A DNA stretch of 40,419 nt from Hominisplanchenecus murintestinalis (GCA_004793585.1 SRZB01000032.1:1-40419); one strand, 5' to 3'. Positions 24,651 to 33,565 are shown, numbered from the stretch's first letter. Notes: generated by a model from the sequence alone, not told the origin. Numbers and translations: made by a program.

Positions 24651-25215
24651 AAATGTAAAAATGACAAATCCCATGAAGGTTATCACTGGTCCTAACACAC
24701 GCTGGAGCTATGCCAACGTCTGGGAACCTAAGTCCATCAACGGCGGCACTCCGAAGTATAGCGTCAGCCTGATTATCCCGAAGTCCGACACAAAGACTGT
24801 CGCAAAGATTGAAGCTGCTATCGAGGCTGCATACCGTGAAGGTGAAGCAAAGCTCAAGGGCAATGGTAAGTCCGTACCTGCTCTTTCCGTACTTAAAACG
24901 CCACTTCGTGACGGAGATCTTGAAAGACCGGACGATCCTGCATACGCTGGCAGCTACTTTGTGAATGCAAATGCAACCTCTGCACCTGGTATCGTAGATG
25001 CAGACCGCAATCCTATCCTCACCCGTCCTGAGGTTTACTCTGGAGTCTACGGTCGTGCCAGCATCAGTTTTTACGCTTTCAACAGCTCTGGCAATAAAGG
25101 CATCGCCTGCGGTCTTAACAATCTGCAGAAGATTCGTGATGGCGAGCCTCTTGGTGGTAAGGCATCTGCTGAATCCGACTTCGCAACTGATGACGATGAT
25201 GATTTCCTTGATTAA
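24643..25215 (+). CDS. DUF2815 ssDNA-binding protein
   Basis: A 190-residue protein with the DUF2815 signature (RWSYANVWEPKSINGGTPKYSVSLIIPK) in an OB-fold-like beta pattern and a strongly acidic tail (DDDDDFLD), the feature by which single-stranded-DNA-binding proteins hold partner enzymes. The ATG at 24643 is chosen because GGAGG lies before it; it overlaps the preceding stop by 8 bases. By family it coats ssDNA during phage replication and recombination, working with the DUF2800 nuclease and the DNA polymerase downstream. Confidence 0.85.
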   Translation: MSKNVKMTNPMKVITGPNTRWSYANVWEPKSINGGTPKYSVSLIIPKSDTKTVAKIEAAIEAAYREGEAKLKGNGKSVPALSVLKTPLRDGDLERPDDPAYAGSYFVNANATSAPGIVDADRNPILTRPEVYSGVYGRASISFYAFNSSGNKGIACGLNNLQKIRDGEPLGGKASAESDFATDDDDDFLD

Positions 25216-25230
25216 TGGAGGTGACAAACT

Positions 25231-25419
25231 ATGGAGACAATCATGATTAGTACGATTCTTGTAAACATCTGTATCGGCTGCTTCGCTTGTGTGGGACTTG
25301 CTACTGCGGTCTCTATCATTCAGAGCATCATCAATGACCACAAGCGTGAAAAGCGTGAACAGGAAAAGGACAAGCGTGACCTCGAATACCACGAGAAGCG
25401 CATGAAGGACTTTAAGTAA
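25231..25419 (+). CDS. Small single-span membrane protein
   Basis: The 62-residue protein has one transmembrane helix (ISTILVNICIGCFACVGLAT and onward) followed by a highly charged coiled-coil-like tail (KREKREQEKDKRDLEYHEKR). GGAGGTGA precedes the ATG. Small membrane proteins of this build occur in phage early operons; function unknown. Confidence 0.6.
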   Translation: METIMISTILVNICIGCFACVGLATAVSIIQSIINDHKREKREQEKDKRDLEYHEKRMKDFK

Positions 25420-25485
25420 TCTATCAACCCAATGGCGGTGGCCCCACTGCCGCCATCGACATTTTTCGACAAAAGGAGACAATCT

Positions 25486-25671
25486 ATGAATGAATTTGTA
25501 GAAACTTTGAATCTCTTTATTGGCAATGTCATCGCCTATACCTTTTTGGTAGCGGTATATGGTTTCATCATCTACAACGTAGGGAAAGTCATTCTCTACC
25601 TTATCCGCTATGCGGTATACCACATTCGTCGTGACATCAATAAATATAAATCCAATAAAGATAAACAGTAA
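25486..25671 (+). CDS. Small membrane protein
   Basis: The 61-residue protein starts at the ATG preceded by AAAAGGAGA; 18 upstream codons are open but encode a Pro-rich stretch without a ribosome site. One hydrophobic span (NVIAYTFLVAVYGFIIYNVG) is followed by a basic tail. Together with the previous gene it forms a pair of tiny membrane proteins between the ssDNA-binding protein and DNA polymerase genes. No function can be assigned. Confidence 0.6.
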   Translation: MNEFVETLNLFIGNVIAYTFLVAVYGFIIYNVGKVILYLIRYAVYHIRRDINKYKSNKDKQ

Positions 25672-25725
25672 CAAGGCAGGCGGCAGGGATTTCTCTGCTG
25701 CCTGTTTTATAGAAAGGACAATCTC

Positions 25726-27666
25726 ATGAAAACACTTAGTATCGATATTGAAACCTACAGTGATGTGCCACTTCAGAAAACTGGAGTATATCGCTATGTA
25801 GAGTCACCTGATTTTGAAATCTTACTCTTTGCCTACAGTATAGATAGCCAGCCTGTTCAAGTCATCGATCTTGCCTGCGGAGAACAGATTCCAAAAGAGA
25901 TCCTTCTTGCCCTAGAGGATGAATGTGTCATCAAGTGGGCCTTCAACGCTACCTTTGAGCGAATCTGTCTTTCTCGCTTCTTAGGTTATCCGACCGGAGA
26001 ATATCTGAAACCGGAAAGCTGGCGTTGCTCTATGATATGGTCTGCCACGATGGGGCTTCCACTCTCCTTGGAAGGTGTCGGCGCTGTTCTGGGACTTGAA
26101 AAGCAAAAACTCTCAGAAGGTAAAGATCTCATCAAATACTTCTGCCAGCCCTGTGCTCCTACCAAAGCCAATGGTCAACGCACACGTAACCGCCCTTTCC
26201 ACGCTCCGGACAAGTGGGTCATGTTCAAGAAATATAACATCCGTGATGTAGAAACGGAAATGGGAATCCAGCAGAGGCTCGCAAAGTTCCCCGTTTCAGC
26301 TCAGATCTGGGAGGAATATCATCTGGATCAAGAAATCAACGACCGTGGAGTCCGCTTGGATATGGATCTTGTTGCTGCTGCCATTGATATGGATACTCGC
26401 TCTAGGAATGAACTAACAAATACCATGAAAGAAATCACGAAGCTAGAAAATCCAAACTCCGTCCAGCAGATGAAGGCATGGCTTTCCGATAATGGACTGG
26501 AAACAGATACTCTTAGTAAGAAAGCTGTCACAGAGCTCCTGAAGTCCGCTCCACCAAAGCTTGCACAAGTTCTTACCTTAAGGCAACAACTAGCCAAATC
26601 TTCCGTCCGCAAATATCAGGCAATGGAAAAGACCGTTTGTGACGATGGTCGTGCCCGTGGCATGTTCCAGTTTTATGGAGCCAACCGCACTGGAAGATTT
26701 TCCGGTCGTAATATTCAGCTGCAAAATTTACCACAAAACCACCTAGCAGATCTTGTAGAAGCACGCTCACTGGTACGCTCTGGCGACTTTAAAGCCGTTA
26801 AACTCCTCTACGAAGATGTGCCGGATACACTCTCACAGCTTATCCGCACCGCTTTCATCCCCAGAGAAGGTACACAATTCATGGTGGCTGACTTTTCTGC
26901 TATTGAAGCTCGTGTCATCGCATGGTTTGCCGGTGAAAAATGGCGTCAAGATGTCTTCACCAAAGGTGGCGACATCTACTGTGCCTCTGCAAGTCAAATG
27001 TTCAAAGTCCCCGTTGAAAAACACGGTATCAATGGTCACCTCCGTCAAAAAGGTAAAATTGCAGAACTTGCCCTTGGATACGGTGGTTCTGTGGGTGCAT
27101 TAAAAGCAATGGGTGCTCTGGATATTGGGCTTACCGAAGATGAACTTCCCCCGCTGGTGGATGCATGGCGACAGTCCAATCCAAACATTGTCAAATTCTG
27201 GTGGGATGTGGACCGTGCCGTCATGGAAGCTGTAAAGTTCAAACATACTACCTCACAATATGGTCTTACCTTCTCCTGCAGAAGCGGTATGCTTTTTATC
27301 ACTCTCCCATCAGGAAGGAAACTGGCATATGTGAAACCGAAGATTGGGACGAATAAATTCGGTGGTCAGTGTATTACCTATGAAGGCATCGGAAGCACCA
27401 AGAAGTGGGAACGTCTTGATTCCTACGGTCCGAAATTTATCGAAAACATCGTACAGGCCACTGCTCGTGATATTCTTTGCAACGCTATGCAAACACTCCG
27501 CTGTTGTTCTATTGTTATGCATATTCACGATGAAGTTGTCATCGAAGCTGATCCTAGTATGTCCTTAGACGCAGTTTGTGAACAGATGGGCCGCACACCA
27601 CCTTGGGCCAAAGGGCTACTGCTAAGAGCCGATGGCTATGCGACACCATTTTATAAAAAAGATTAG
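25726..27666 (+). CDS. Phage family A DNA polymerase
   Basis: The 646-residue enzyme begins with a DEDD 3'-5' exonuclease (SIDIETYSD, Asp7/Glu9) and continues into a family A polymerase: motif A VADFSAIEARVIAWF near 387, the O-helix region around 435-460 (RQKGKIAELALGYGGSVGAL) and motif C HIHDEVVIEAD near 599. There is no 5'-3' exonuclease domain, as usual for phage versions. It would copy the prophage genome with the primase-helicase further along. The start has GAAAGGA before the ATG. A terminator ends the unit about 80 bases after the stop. Confidence 0.93.
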   Translation: MKTLSIDIETYSDVPLQKTGVYRYVESPDFEILLFAYSIDSQPVQVIDLACGEQIPKEILLALEDECVIKWAFNATFERICLSRFLGYPTGEYLKPESWRCSMIWSATMGLPLSLEGVGAVLGLEKQKLSEGKDLIKYFCQPCAPTKANGQRTRNRPFHAPDKWVMFKKYNIRDVETEMGIQQRLAKFPVSAQIWEEYHLDQEINDRGVRLDMDLVAAAIDMDTRSRNELTNTMKEITKLENPNSVQQMKAWLSDNGLETDTLSKKAVTELLKSAPPKLAQVLTLRQQLAKSSVRKYQAMEKTVCDDGRARGMFQFYGANRTGRFSGRNIQLQNLPQNHLADLVEARSLVRSGDFKAVKLLYEDVPDTLSQLIRTAFIPREGTQFMVADFSAIEARVIAWFAGEKWRQDVFTKGGDIYCASASQMFKVPVEKHGINGHLRQKGKIAELALGYGGSVGALKAMGALDIGLTEDELPPLVDAWRQSNPNIVKFWWDVDRAVMEAVKFKHTTSQYGLTFSCRSGMLFITLPSGRKLAYVKPKIGTNKFGGQCITYEGIGSTKKWERLDSYGPKFIENIVQATARDILCNAMQTLRCCSIVMHIHDEVVIEADPSMSLDAVCEQMGRTPPWAKGLLLRADGYATPFYKKD

Positions 27667-27668
27667 AT

Positions 27669-27708
27669 TTTTTCGGCCAAACGGCAAACTCATCTCCATT
27701 TAGTAGTG
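27669..27708 (+). repeat. 40-bp intergenic repeat, copy 2
   Basis: Starts 2 bases after the polymerase stop. It differs from copy 1 at four positions. The end can pair locally (CTCCATTTAGTAGTGGAG). It lies before a terminator and the next small-gene operon. Confidence 0.65.
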
Positions 27709-27744
27709 GAGATAAAAATTTCATTTCTGTTTACATCAAAATGA

Positions 27745-27787
27745 GACGTTCATCTCCAATGGATATTAGAGATGGACGTCCTTTTTT
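27745..27787 (+). terminator. Terminator after the DNA polymerase gene
   Basis: GACGTTCATCTC pairs with GAGATGGACGTC (one G-U pair) over a 12-base loop, followed by CTTTTTT. An intrinsic terminator that also separates the DUF4406 operon. Confidence 0.85.
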
Positions 27788-27816
27788 CATGTCCATCCGG
27801 AAAGGAGGAACCTGAC

Positions 27817-28236
27817 ATGTCGATCAGCAAATATAACAGCGAAGGCTACCCTGATCCTACTGCTTTTGGCGCACTTTCTTCTATCGAGAATGAAGCCCGT
27901 GCACTGCGTGCTTTCAGACCTATCGTATATATCTGCTCTCCCTTTGCCGGAGACATCGAAAAGAACGTAGCTGCTGCCAGAGCCTACAGCCGCTTTGCAG
28001 TGGAACAAGGATATATCCCCATCGCACCACACCTGTTGTTTCCACAGTTTTTGAATGATACCGACCAGAAGGAACGTGAACTCGGCCTTTTCTTCGGAAA
28101 TGCCATCATGAGCAAGTGTTCTGAGGTTTGGGTCTTTGGAAGTCATATCTCTTCCGGCATGGAAGCAGAAATCAAACGAGCCAAGTGGAAGAATTACCGC
28201 CTGCGCTACTTCACTGAGAATCTTGAGGAGGTTTAA
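27817..28236 (+). CDS. DUF4406 protein (deoxyribosyltransferase-like fold)
   Basis: A 139-residue protein. RPIVYICSPFAGDIEKNVAAARAYSRFA and IAPHLLFPQFLND, followed by VWVFGSHISSGMEAEI, match DUF4406/nucleoside 2-deoxyribosyltransferase-like proteins; the Ser-Gly-Met-x-x-Glu segment holds the usual catalytic Glu. Relatives salvage or modify deoxynucleosides, which suits a phage replication operon. The ATG at 27817 is set by AAAGGAGG; an upstream in-frame start would lie within the terminator. Substrate unknown. Confidence 0.8.
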   Translation: MSISKYNSEGYPDPTAFGALSSIENEARALRAFRPIVYICSPFAGDIEKNVAAARAYSRFAVEQGYIPIAPHLLFPQFLNDTDQKERELGLFFGNAIMSKCSEVWVFGSHISSGMEAEIKRAKWKNYRLRYFTENLEEV

Positions 28237-28239
28237 CAC

Positions 28240-28569
28240 ATGTACGAAGTAAAAGAAAATTCAAGAATACTAAAAGACGGAACCGAAATCACAACCTACA
28301 TCAGGGATGTGGTCAGCTGCAATATCTTAGAGGTCGAGGCTGGAACCACCGGTTATTGCGGTGGCGATACCGGTCATGGCGGTCGCACTTATTTTCGTAT
28401 TCAGGATGCAGCTTGCACAGATATGAAAATCCATAGCTATACCACTCGCTGCGGTAGTAATGGTTTTGAAGTCTGCCTCGGTGGTGACTGCGAGTTAGAA
28501 ACCATGATTCGAGCTTTGAAATTTATCACCAAGGTTCTCGAAGAAGAATCCAAGGAGGTGTATGACTAA
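28240..28569 (+). CDS. Conserved prophage protein, unknown function
   Basis: The 109 residues carry a Gly-rich centre (GYCGGDTGHGGRTYFRI) and a C-terminal helix (LETMIRALKFITKVLEEE). It starts 3 bases after the DUF4406 stop with GAGG before it, and its stop overlaps the primase ATG, so it is translated with both. The family is common next to D5-type primases in Clostridia phages. No catalytic motif is recognised. Confidence 0.7.
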   Translation: MYEVKENSRILKDGTEITTYIRDVVSCNILEVEAGTTGYCGGDTGHGGRTYFRIQDAACTDMKIHSYTTRCGSNGFEVCLGGDCELETMIRALKFITKVLEEESKEVYD

Positions 28570-30842
28570 TGTTCACCATTTATTCTGCAGATGTTACCAG
28601 CAATCCCGGTAACTGTTCCTACCCACACAAGCATGTCATCTTAGATGAGGACAGCCTGAAAGCTGCTATCTGCCACGACTATGTCTGTGCCGAATATAAA
28701 AACAACTACCGCAACGGCGACAACTTCATTGGCAGCGACTGCCTTCCTGTGGATTGCGATAACGACCACTCCGAGAATCCGGATGACTGGGTTACTCCTG
28801 ATGATATTATGCAGGCTTTTCCGGGTGTCAGCTTTGCTATCCACTATAGCCGCTACAACAATCGTGAGAAAAACGGAAAGACTGCAAGGCCAAAGTTCCA
28901 TGTCCTGTTTCCAATCGAATATGTAACGGATGCCTCTCTTTACAGCGATATGAAGAAGCTGGTCAATTCCATCTTCCCGTATTTCGATACCCATGCACTG
29001 GATGCCGCACGATTCTTTTTTGGAACGACCACTGCAAATGTTGCCCTTTATCCGGGTCGCATGAATTTGACTGAGTTCTTGGATGACGACCTGTTTGATG
29101 AAGATTTACCGGACGGTCAATACGACGGTGCTGCTATTCCTGAAGGAAGCCGTAATGCCACCATGTCCCGTTTCGCTGGTCGTGTCATCAAGAAATACGG
29201 AGACAGCTACAAGGCATATCAGGTATTCATTGAAGAATCAGCAAAGTGCGTACCTCCGCTTGAGGCATCCGAGCTTGCTACCATCTGGCACAGCGCCCAG
29301 CGTTTTTATGCAAGGCTCTCCCAGCAAGATGGCTACATTACACCGGAAGTATATAACGACCCTTCCTGTTACAAACCGGGAGACTTCTCCGATGTCGGAC
29401 AGGCTGAGGTGTTAGCAAAATACTTCTCTGGCGAGCTCCGCTATTCTCCGGCCACCCACTTCATCCGATACTCTGACCATTACTGGCAGGAATCCGAACC
29501 GGGTGCGCAGGCAGTGGCTCACGAACTTACCAGAAGACAGTTGAAGGAAGCTGGTAACGATATGCTCGAAGCTCTCGACAAGCTGAAGAACTCCGGCGCA
29601 CAGGCTCTGCTTGATTCCATGACAAAAAACAAGGCAGAGCAGCTGATGAACGAGGACCAGCTGGAAGCCTATCAGGAATTTCTGGCTGCAAAGGCATATC
29701 AGCAGTTTGCTGTAAAACGCAGAGACTCCAAAAATATTACTTCTACGCTGAAGGAATCTCGCCCGATGCTGGAAATCTCACCTCGTGACCTTGATGCCGA
29801 TTGCTTCGCTATGTGTACACCGGAAGCAACCTATGACCTGCGCAAAGGAATGGCTGGGGCCAGAGAACACCTGCCGGAGGATTTCATTACCAAAATCACA
29901 TCGGTGTCTCCGAACTACAAGGGACAGCAGATTTGGCTGGACTGCCTTGACCTTATCTTTCAGGGTAATCAGGAACTCATCGATTATGTTCAGATGATTT
30001 GTGGTCTGGCTGCTATCGGCAAGGTCTATGTGGAGGCACTCATCATTGCCTACGGGGATGGACGCAATGGTAAGTCCACCTTCTGGAATGCTATCTCCAG
30101 AGTGCTCGGTCTTTACTCCGGTAACATTTCTGCAGATACGCTCACTGTTGGCTGTCGCAGAAACATTAAACCGGAAATGGCTGAGGTCAAGGGTAAAAGA
30201 CTCCTCATTGCTGCCGAGATGCAGGAAGGTGCTCGTCTGAACGATTCCACCGTCAAGCAGCTCTGCTCCACCGATGATGTCTTTGCTGAGAAAAAGTACA
30301 AGGACCCGTTCTCGTTCAAACCATGTCACACTCTCGTACTCTACACCAACCATCTGCCTCGTGTCTCTGCATCCGATGATGGTATTTGGAGACGACTTAT
30401 TGTCATCCCATTCAATGCCAAAATTACAGGAAGCAACGACATCAAGAACTATAGCGAGTATCTTTATGACAATGCTGGCGGTAGCATTTTGGCGTGGGTC
30501 ATCGAAGGTGCCAAGAAAGTCATCGAGTCTGATTACCAGATTCCCGTGCCGGAGTGTGTACAGAATGCCATTGATGAATATCGTAGCCAGAACGATTGGT
30601 TTGGTCACTTTATTTCTGACAAATGTGAAATTGACCCGTCCTATAAAGAAAGCTCTTCTTCTCTTTATCAGGCCTACCGCAACTATTCTCTGGATTGCAA
30701 CGAGTATGTGCGCAGTACCGCTGACTTCTACTTTGCATTGGAGAAAGCTGGCTTTGAGCGAGTTACCATGAGCAGAAAGCGTTACTTTAAGGGTCTGCGC
30801 TTACGTGAGGACACCGGTGCAGACGAGGATTTTATGAATTAA
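28569..30842 (+). CDS. Phage D5/P4-type primase-helicase
   Basis: The 757-residue protein has an N-terminal primase-like half (about 1-290; DCLPVDCDNDHSENPDDWV and HVLFPIEYV carry the acidic metal-binding residues), a D5_N linker domain, and a superfamily 3 helicase: Walker A AYGDGRNGKSTF near 494-505, Walker B GKRLLIAAEM and sensor LVLYTNHLPRV. The C-terminal DNA-binding part follows. It would open the origin and prime replication for the phage polymerase. GGAGGTG precedes the ATG. An inverted repeat directly after the gene may be a regulatory or replication site. Confidence 0.9.
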   Translation: MFTIYSADVTSNPGNCSYPHKHVILDEDSLKAAICHDYVCAEYKNNYRNGDNFIGSDCLPVDCDNDHSENPDDWVTPDDIMQAFPGVSFAIHYSRYNNREKNGKTARPKFHVLFPIEYVTDASLYSDMKKLVNSIFPYFDTHALDAARFFFGTTTANVALYPGRMNLTEFLDDDLFDEDLPDGQYDGAAIPEGSRNATMSRFAGRVIKKYGDSYKAYQVFIEESAKCVPPLEASELATIWHSAQRFYARLSQQDGYITPEVYNDPSCYKPGDFSDVGQAEVLAKYFSGELRYSPATHFIRYSDHYWQESEPGAQAVAHELTRRQLKEAGNDMLEALDKLKNSGAQALLDSMTKNKAEQLMNEDQLEAYQEFLAAKAYQQFAVKRRDSKNITSTLKESRPMLEISPRDLDADCFAMCTPEATYDLRKGMAGAREHLPEDFITKITSVSPNYKGQQIWLDCLDLIFQGNQELIDYVQMICGLAAIGKVYVEALIIAYGDGRNGKSTFWNAISRVLGLYSGNISADTLTVGCRRNIKPEMAEVKGKRLLIAAEMQEGARLNDSTVKQLCSTDDVFAEKKYKDPFSFKPCHTLVLYTNHLPRVSASDDGIWRRLIVIPFNAKITGSNDIKNYSEYLYDNAGGSILAWVIEGAKKVIESDYQIPVPECVQNAIDEYRSQNDWFGHFISDKCEIDPSYKESSSSLYQAYRNYSLDCNEYVRSTADFYFALEKAGFERVTMSRKRYFKGLRLREDTGADEDFMN

Positions 30843-30854
30843 GGCCACTTATGA

Positions 30855-30945
30855 CAAGGTGTATCAAGGTGTTTTATAAAACTTTTCTTAGACCTATAAA
30901 ATTATGAATAAGAAAAAGTATGAAAAATACCATTGATACACCTTG
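30855..30945. repeat. 13-bp inverted repeat with CAAGGTGT iterations
   Basis: CAAGGTGTATCAA (30855-30867) and TTGATACACCTTG (30933-30945) are exact reverse complements, 65 bases apart. CAAGGTGT also occurs again at 30865-30872, giving two direct and one inverted copy. The spacer is AT-rich. There is no gene here. The location next to the primase gene suggests a binding site for a replication protein or regulator, or a long hairpin in the message. Confidence 0.55.
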
Positions 30946-30981
30946 CACATCTTCAATTTAACGGCCTGATGGAGGACAAGT

Positions 30982-31263
30982 ATGTTAGAAAAAACGATAG
31001 AAAAGAAATTGACAACTGCAGTAAAAAAGGCTGGTGGTATTGCACCGAAGTTCGTGTCTCCTTCTTTCGCAGGGATGCCAGACCGCCTAATCTTATTACC
31101 TGATGGGAAGTTTGCCTTCGCAGAATTAAAGGCACCCGGAGAATCCCCACGCCCACTGCAAAAGGCACGGCACAGACTTCTTCGCTCTCTGGGCTTTCGT
31201 GTCTATGTGATTGATAGCGTTGAGCAGATTGGAGGAATGATTGATGAACTTCGTACCTCATGA
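30982..31263 (+). CDS. VRR-NUC nuclease
   Basis: A 93-residue minimal VRR-NUC domain, a branch of the PD-(D/E)XK fold. AGMPDRLILLPDGKFAFAELKAPG gives the Asp and E-x-K catalytic residues, and RPLQKARHRLLRSLGFRVYVIDS completes the fold. Phages pair this nuclease with an SNF2-type helicase encoded next, probably to process branched or stalled replication DNA. The ends overlap: the helicase starts inside the last 20 bases. GGAGG precedes the ATG. Confidence 0.9.
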   Translation: MLEKTIEKKLTTAVKKAGGIAPKFVSPSFAGMPDRLILLPDGKFAFAELKAPGESPRPLQKARHRLLRSLGFRVYVIDSVEQIGGMIDELRTS

Positions 31264-32587
31264 TTACCAGGCCTATGCCATTAACTATATTGAAACACAT
31301 CCTGTAGCTGCAGTCCTACTCGATATGGGTCTTGGAAAAACAGTCATTTCCCTGACTGCCATCGCTGATCTGTTATTCGATAGCTTTGAAGCCCACAGCA
31401 TCCTTGTGATTGCCCCACTTCGAGTAGCTAGAGATACATGGCCTGCTGAAATCAAGAAATGGCAGCATCTGAAGCACCTGACCTTTGCTATCTGCGTCGG
31501 AACACCGAAAGAACGAAAAAACGCTTTAATGGCAGGAGCCGATATAACAATCATCAACAGAGAAAATCTTCAATGGCTTATCGAGTCCAGTGGATTTTCC
31601 TTTGACTACGATATGGTGGTCATCGACGAGCTATCATCCTTCAAGAATCACAATTCAAAGAGGTTTAAGTCTCTCCTGAAGGTAAGGCCCAGCGTCAAAC
31701 GTATCATTGGCCTGACCGGAACGCCAAGCAGTAACGGTCTCATGGATTTATGGGCTGAGTTCCGACTTCTGGATTTAGGGAAACGCCTCGGACGCTTTAT
31801 TACCGAGTACCGAAACAACTACTTCGTGCCGGACAAGAGGAATGGACAGATCATCTATTCCTACAAGCCGCAACCATATGCAGAGGAGCGCATCTATGAC
31901 AAGATTTCCGATATCACCATCTCCATGAAATCGGCAGACCACCTGAAAATGCCAGAACTTATCTCCTCTGAATACGAGGTTCATTTATCCGAAGATGAAG
32001 TGACCCGATATGAAGAATTGAAGCAGGAGCTGGTATTAGAACTCCCGGATGGAGAAATCACTGCTGCTAATGCAGCTTCTCTCACCGGAAAGCTATCCCA
32101 GCTTGCCAACGGTGCCATTTATTCCGATACCGGTGACACCATCGAGTTCCACGACAGAAAGCTGGATGCTCTGGAGGATATCATAGAATCCGCAAACGGC
32201 AAACCAGTTCTTGTGGCTTACTGGTTCAAGCACGACCTCTCCCGTATTCAGAAACGCTTTGATGTGAGAGAAATAAAATCCAGCAAGGATATCACCGACT
32301 GGAATGCCGGAAAGATACCAGTCGCAGTCATTCATCCTGCATCTGCCGGTCATGGACTCAACCTGCAGGCTGGTGGTTCCACCCTCATCTGGTTCGGGCT
32401 GACATGGTCACTGGAATTATATCAGCAGACCAACGCCCGTCTCTGGAGACAGGGGCAGACTTCCGGAACCGTGGTGATAGAACACATCATCACAAAAGGA
32501 ACTATTGATGAGCGTATCTTAAAAGCTCTCTCCAAAAAGGAGTTGACCCAAAATGCCCTTATCGATGCGGTAAAAGCAAACCTATGA
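31244..32587 (+). CDS. SNF2-family DNA helicase/translocase
   Basis: The 447-residue protein has a full SF2 set: Q-like motif PHDYQAYAINYI, Walker A DMGLGKT (27-33), motif Ia APLRVARDTW, DEAH-like VVIDELSSFKN near 125-135, TGTPSSN, and motif VI QTNARLWRQGQ. No extra domains are present, as is usual in phages of Clostridia. The ATG at 31244 has GGAGGAATG before it. It overlaps the VRR-NUC gene and works with it, by family inference. Confidence 0.9.
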   Translation: MNFVPHDYQAYAINYIETHPVAAVLLDMGLGKTVISLTAIADLLFDSFEAHSILVIAPLRVARDTWPAEIKKWQHLKHLTFAICVGTPKERKNALMAGADITIINRENLQWLIESSGFSFDYDMVVIDELSSFKNHNSKRFKSLLKVRPSVKRIIGLTGTPSSNGLMDLWAEFRLLDLGKRLGRFITEYRNNYFVPDKRNGQIIYSYKPQPYAEERIYDKISDITISMKSADHLKMPELISSEYEVHLSEDEVTRYEELKQELVLELPDGEITAANAASLTGKLSQLANGAIYSDTGDTIEFHDRKLDALEDIIESANGKPVLVAYWFKHDLSRIQKRFDVREIKSSKDITDWNAGKIPVAVIHPASAGHGLNLQAGGSTLIWFGLTWSLELYQQTNARLWRQGQTSGTVVIEHIITKGTIDERILKALSKKELTQNALIDAVKANL

Positions 32588-32655
32588 TAATCACAGGAAA
32601 ACTACGACAATCCGTGCCAATCCGAGGGAAATCAATTTTTCGGAGGTACCAATCA

Positions 32656-33090
32656 ATGACTGCAAAAGAATACTTATCTCAAGCACGCTACTTGGATAAT
32701 AGAATCAAAAGCAAACTGTTACAGATAGATTCCTTAAATGAATTAGCTACCCGTTGCACACCGTCCTACTCTGATATGCCAAAGAGCCCTAACCGTGAAG
32801 GCTCTCGAATGGAATCTGCTATTCTTGACATCATCGAGCTGGAGGATGAAATCAGCAAAGACGTCGTGGAGCTGGTGGCTCTGAAGAAGGAAATCGTGGA
32901 GGTTATCAAGCAAGTCGGTAATACCGAATACCAGACCCTGTTGGAGGAACGCTACCTTTGCTTTATCACATGGGAGCAGATTGCTGTTGATATGGGATAT
33001 GAGCTGCGTTACATCCACAAACTTCATGGAAAGGCACTGGACGAAGTAAAAGTTCCAGCTTTCTATGAAGGTGGACATGAAATGACATAG
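32656..33090 (+). CDS. DUF1492 phage transcription regulator (ArpU/RinA-like)
   Basis: The 144 residues match DUF1492: MTAKEYLSQARYLDNRIKSK at the start and a C-terminal sigma-region-4-like HTH (LLEERYLCFITWEQIAVDMGYELRYIHKLHGKAL). Proteins of this kind turn on late genes in Firmicutes phages. GGAGG lies before the ATG at 32656; 24 upstream codons overlap the helicase gene and lack a site. Directly downstream is a promoter-like region leading to the HNH and terminase genes, its probable target. Confidence 0.8.
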   Translation: MTAKEYLSQARYLDNRIKSKLLQIDSLNELATRCTPSYSDMPKSPNREGSRMESAILDIIELEDEISKDVVELVALKKEIVEVIKQVGNTEYQTLLEERYLCFITWEQIAVDMGYELRYIHKLHGKALDEVKVPAFYEGGHEMT

Positions 33091-33117
33091 AAAGACACTA
33101 AGCTCTTCTGATATTAT

Positions 33118-33141
33118 TATACTAGCGAAAGTGATAATCGC
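33118..33141 (+). promoter_or_regulatory. Candidate late promoter
   Basis: TATACT (33118-33123) in an AT-rich run lies shortly after the DUF1492 gene, with only a weak -35 (near GACACT at 33094). A short inverted repeat GCGA/TCGC follows at 33125-33141. A weak -35 fits a promoter needing an activator such as the DUF1492 protein. Confidence 0.4.
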
Positions 33142-33147
33142 AGAGAA

Positions 33148-33180
33148 CCTTGTGGGAATCAATCCTACAGGGCTTTTCTT
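33148..33180 (+). terminator. Hairpin with T-rich tail before the HNH gene
   Basis: CCTTGTGGGA pairs with TCCTACAGGG (two G-U pairs) over a 5-base loop, then CTTTTCTT. It may end early transcripts or act as an attenuator for the packaging operon, since the candidate promoter lies upstream of it. Confidence 0.6.
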
Positions 33181-33205
33181 ATGCCCAAACGTAAGGAGGA
33201 ATCCG

Positions 33206-33565
33206 ATGCCAAGAAAACCAAAGCGTCCCTGCTCCTATCCCGGATGCCCTAATCTGACAGACGGACGCTTCTGTCCAGAGCATGAAAAGAAGGAAGCCAA
33301 ACGATACGAGAAGTACGACCGAGATCCGAATACCAAGCGTCGCTACGGACGTGCATGGAAACGTATCCGTGACAGCTATGCTGCTGCCCACCCTCTTTGT
33401 GAGAGATGTCTTGAGAACGGTGTCTACACACCAACCGAGCAGATACACCATGTAAAGCCCCTCTCCCAAGGCGGCACGCATAATAGAGAGAACTTGATGG
33501 CTCTTTGCAAATCCTGCCATGCCAAGATTCATGCGGAACACGGCGACCGCTGGCACAACCGGTAG
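33206..33565 (+). CDS. Phage HNH endonuclease
   Basis: A 119-residue HNH protein. CSYPGCP and CPEH give one Cys-rich site; CERCLE, then the nuclease segment QIHHVKPLSQGGTHNRENLMALCKSCHAKIH gives the H-N-H residues and the second CxxC. HNH proteins encoded just before the terminase genes assist the large terminase in cutting cos ends in HK97-like phages. The ATG at 33206 follows AAGGAGG; longer forms run back into the hairpin. Confidence 0.9.
   Translation: MPRKPKRPCSYPGCPNLTDGRFCPEHEKKEAKRYEKYDRDPNTKRRYGRAWKRIRDSYAAAHPLCERCLENGVYTPTEQIHHVKPLSQGGTHNRENLMALCKSCHAKIHAEHGDRWHNR

Noticed and set aside
24625-25674. A 349-codon open frame on the minus strand opposite the ssDNA-binding and small membrane protein genes.
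   Set aside because: It runs antisense to well-supported genes with good ribosome sites, has no recognisable domain and is a composition effect.
29778-30608. A 276-codon minus-strand frame inside the primase gene.
   Set aside because: It is antisense to the conserved helicase motifs and has no motif or start signal of its own.
30855-30945. The inverted repeat as a transcription terminator.
   Set aside because: The arms are 65 bases apart and no T-run follows, so a regulatory or replication site is more likely.
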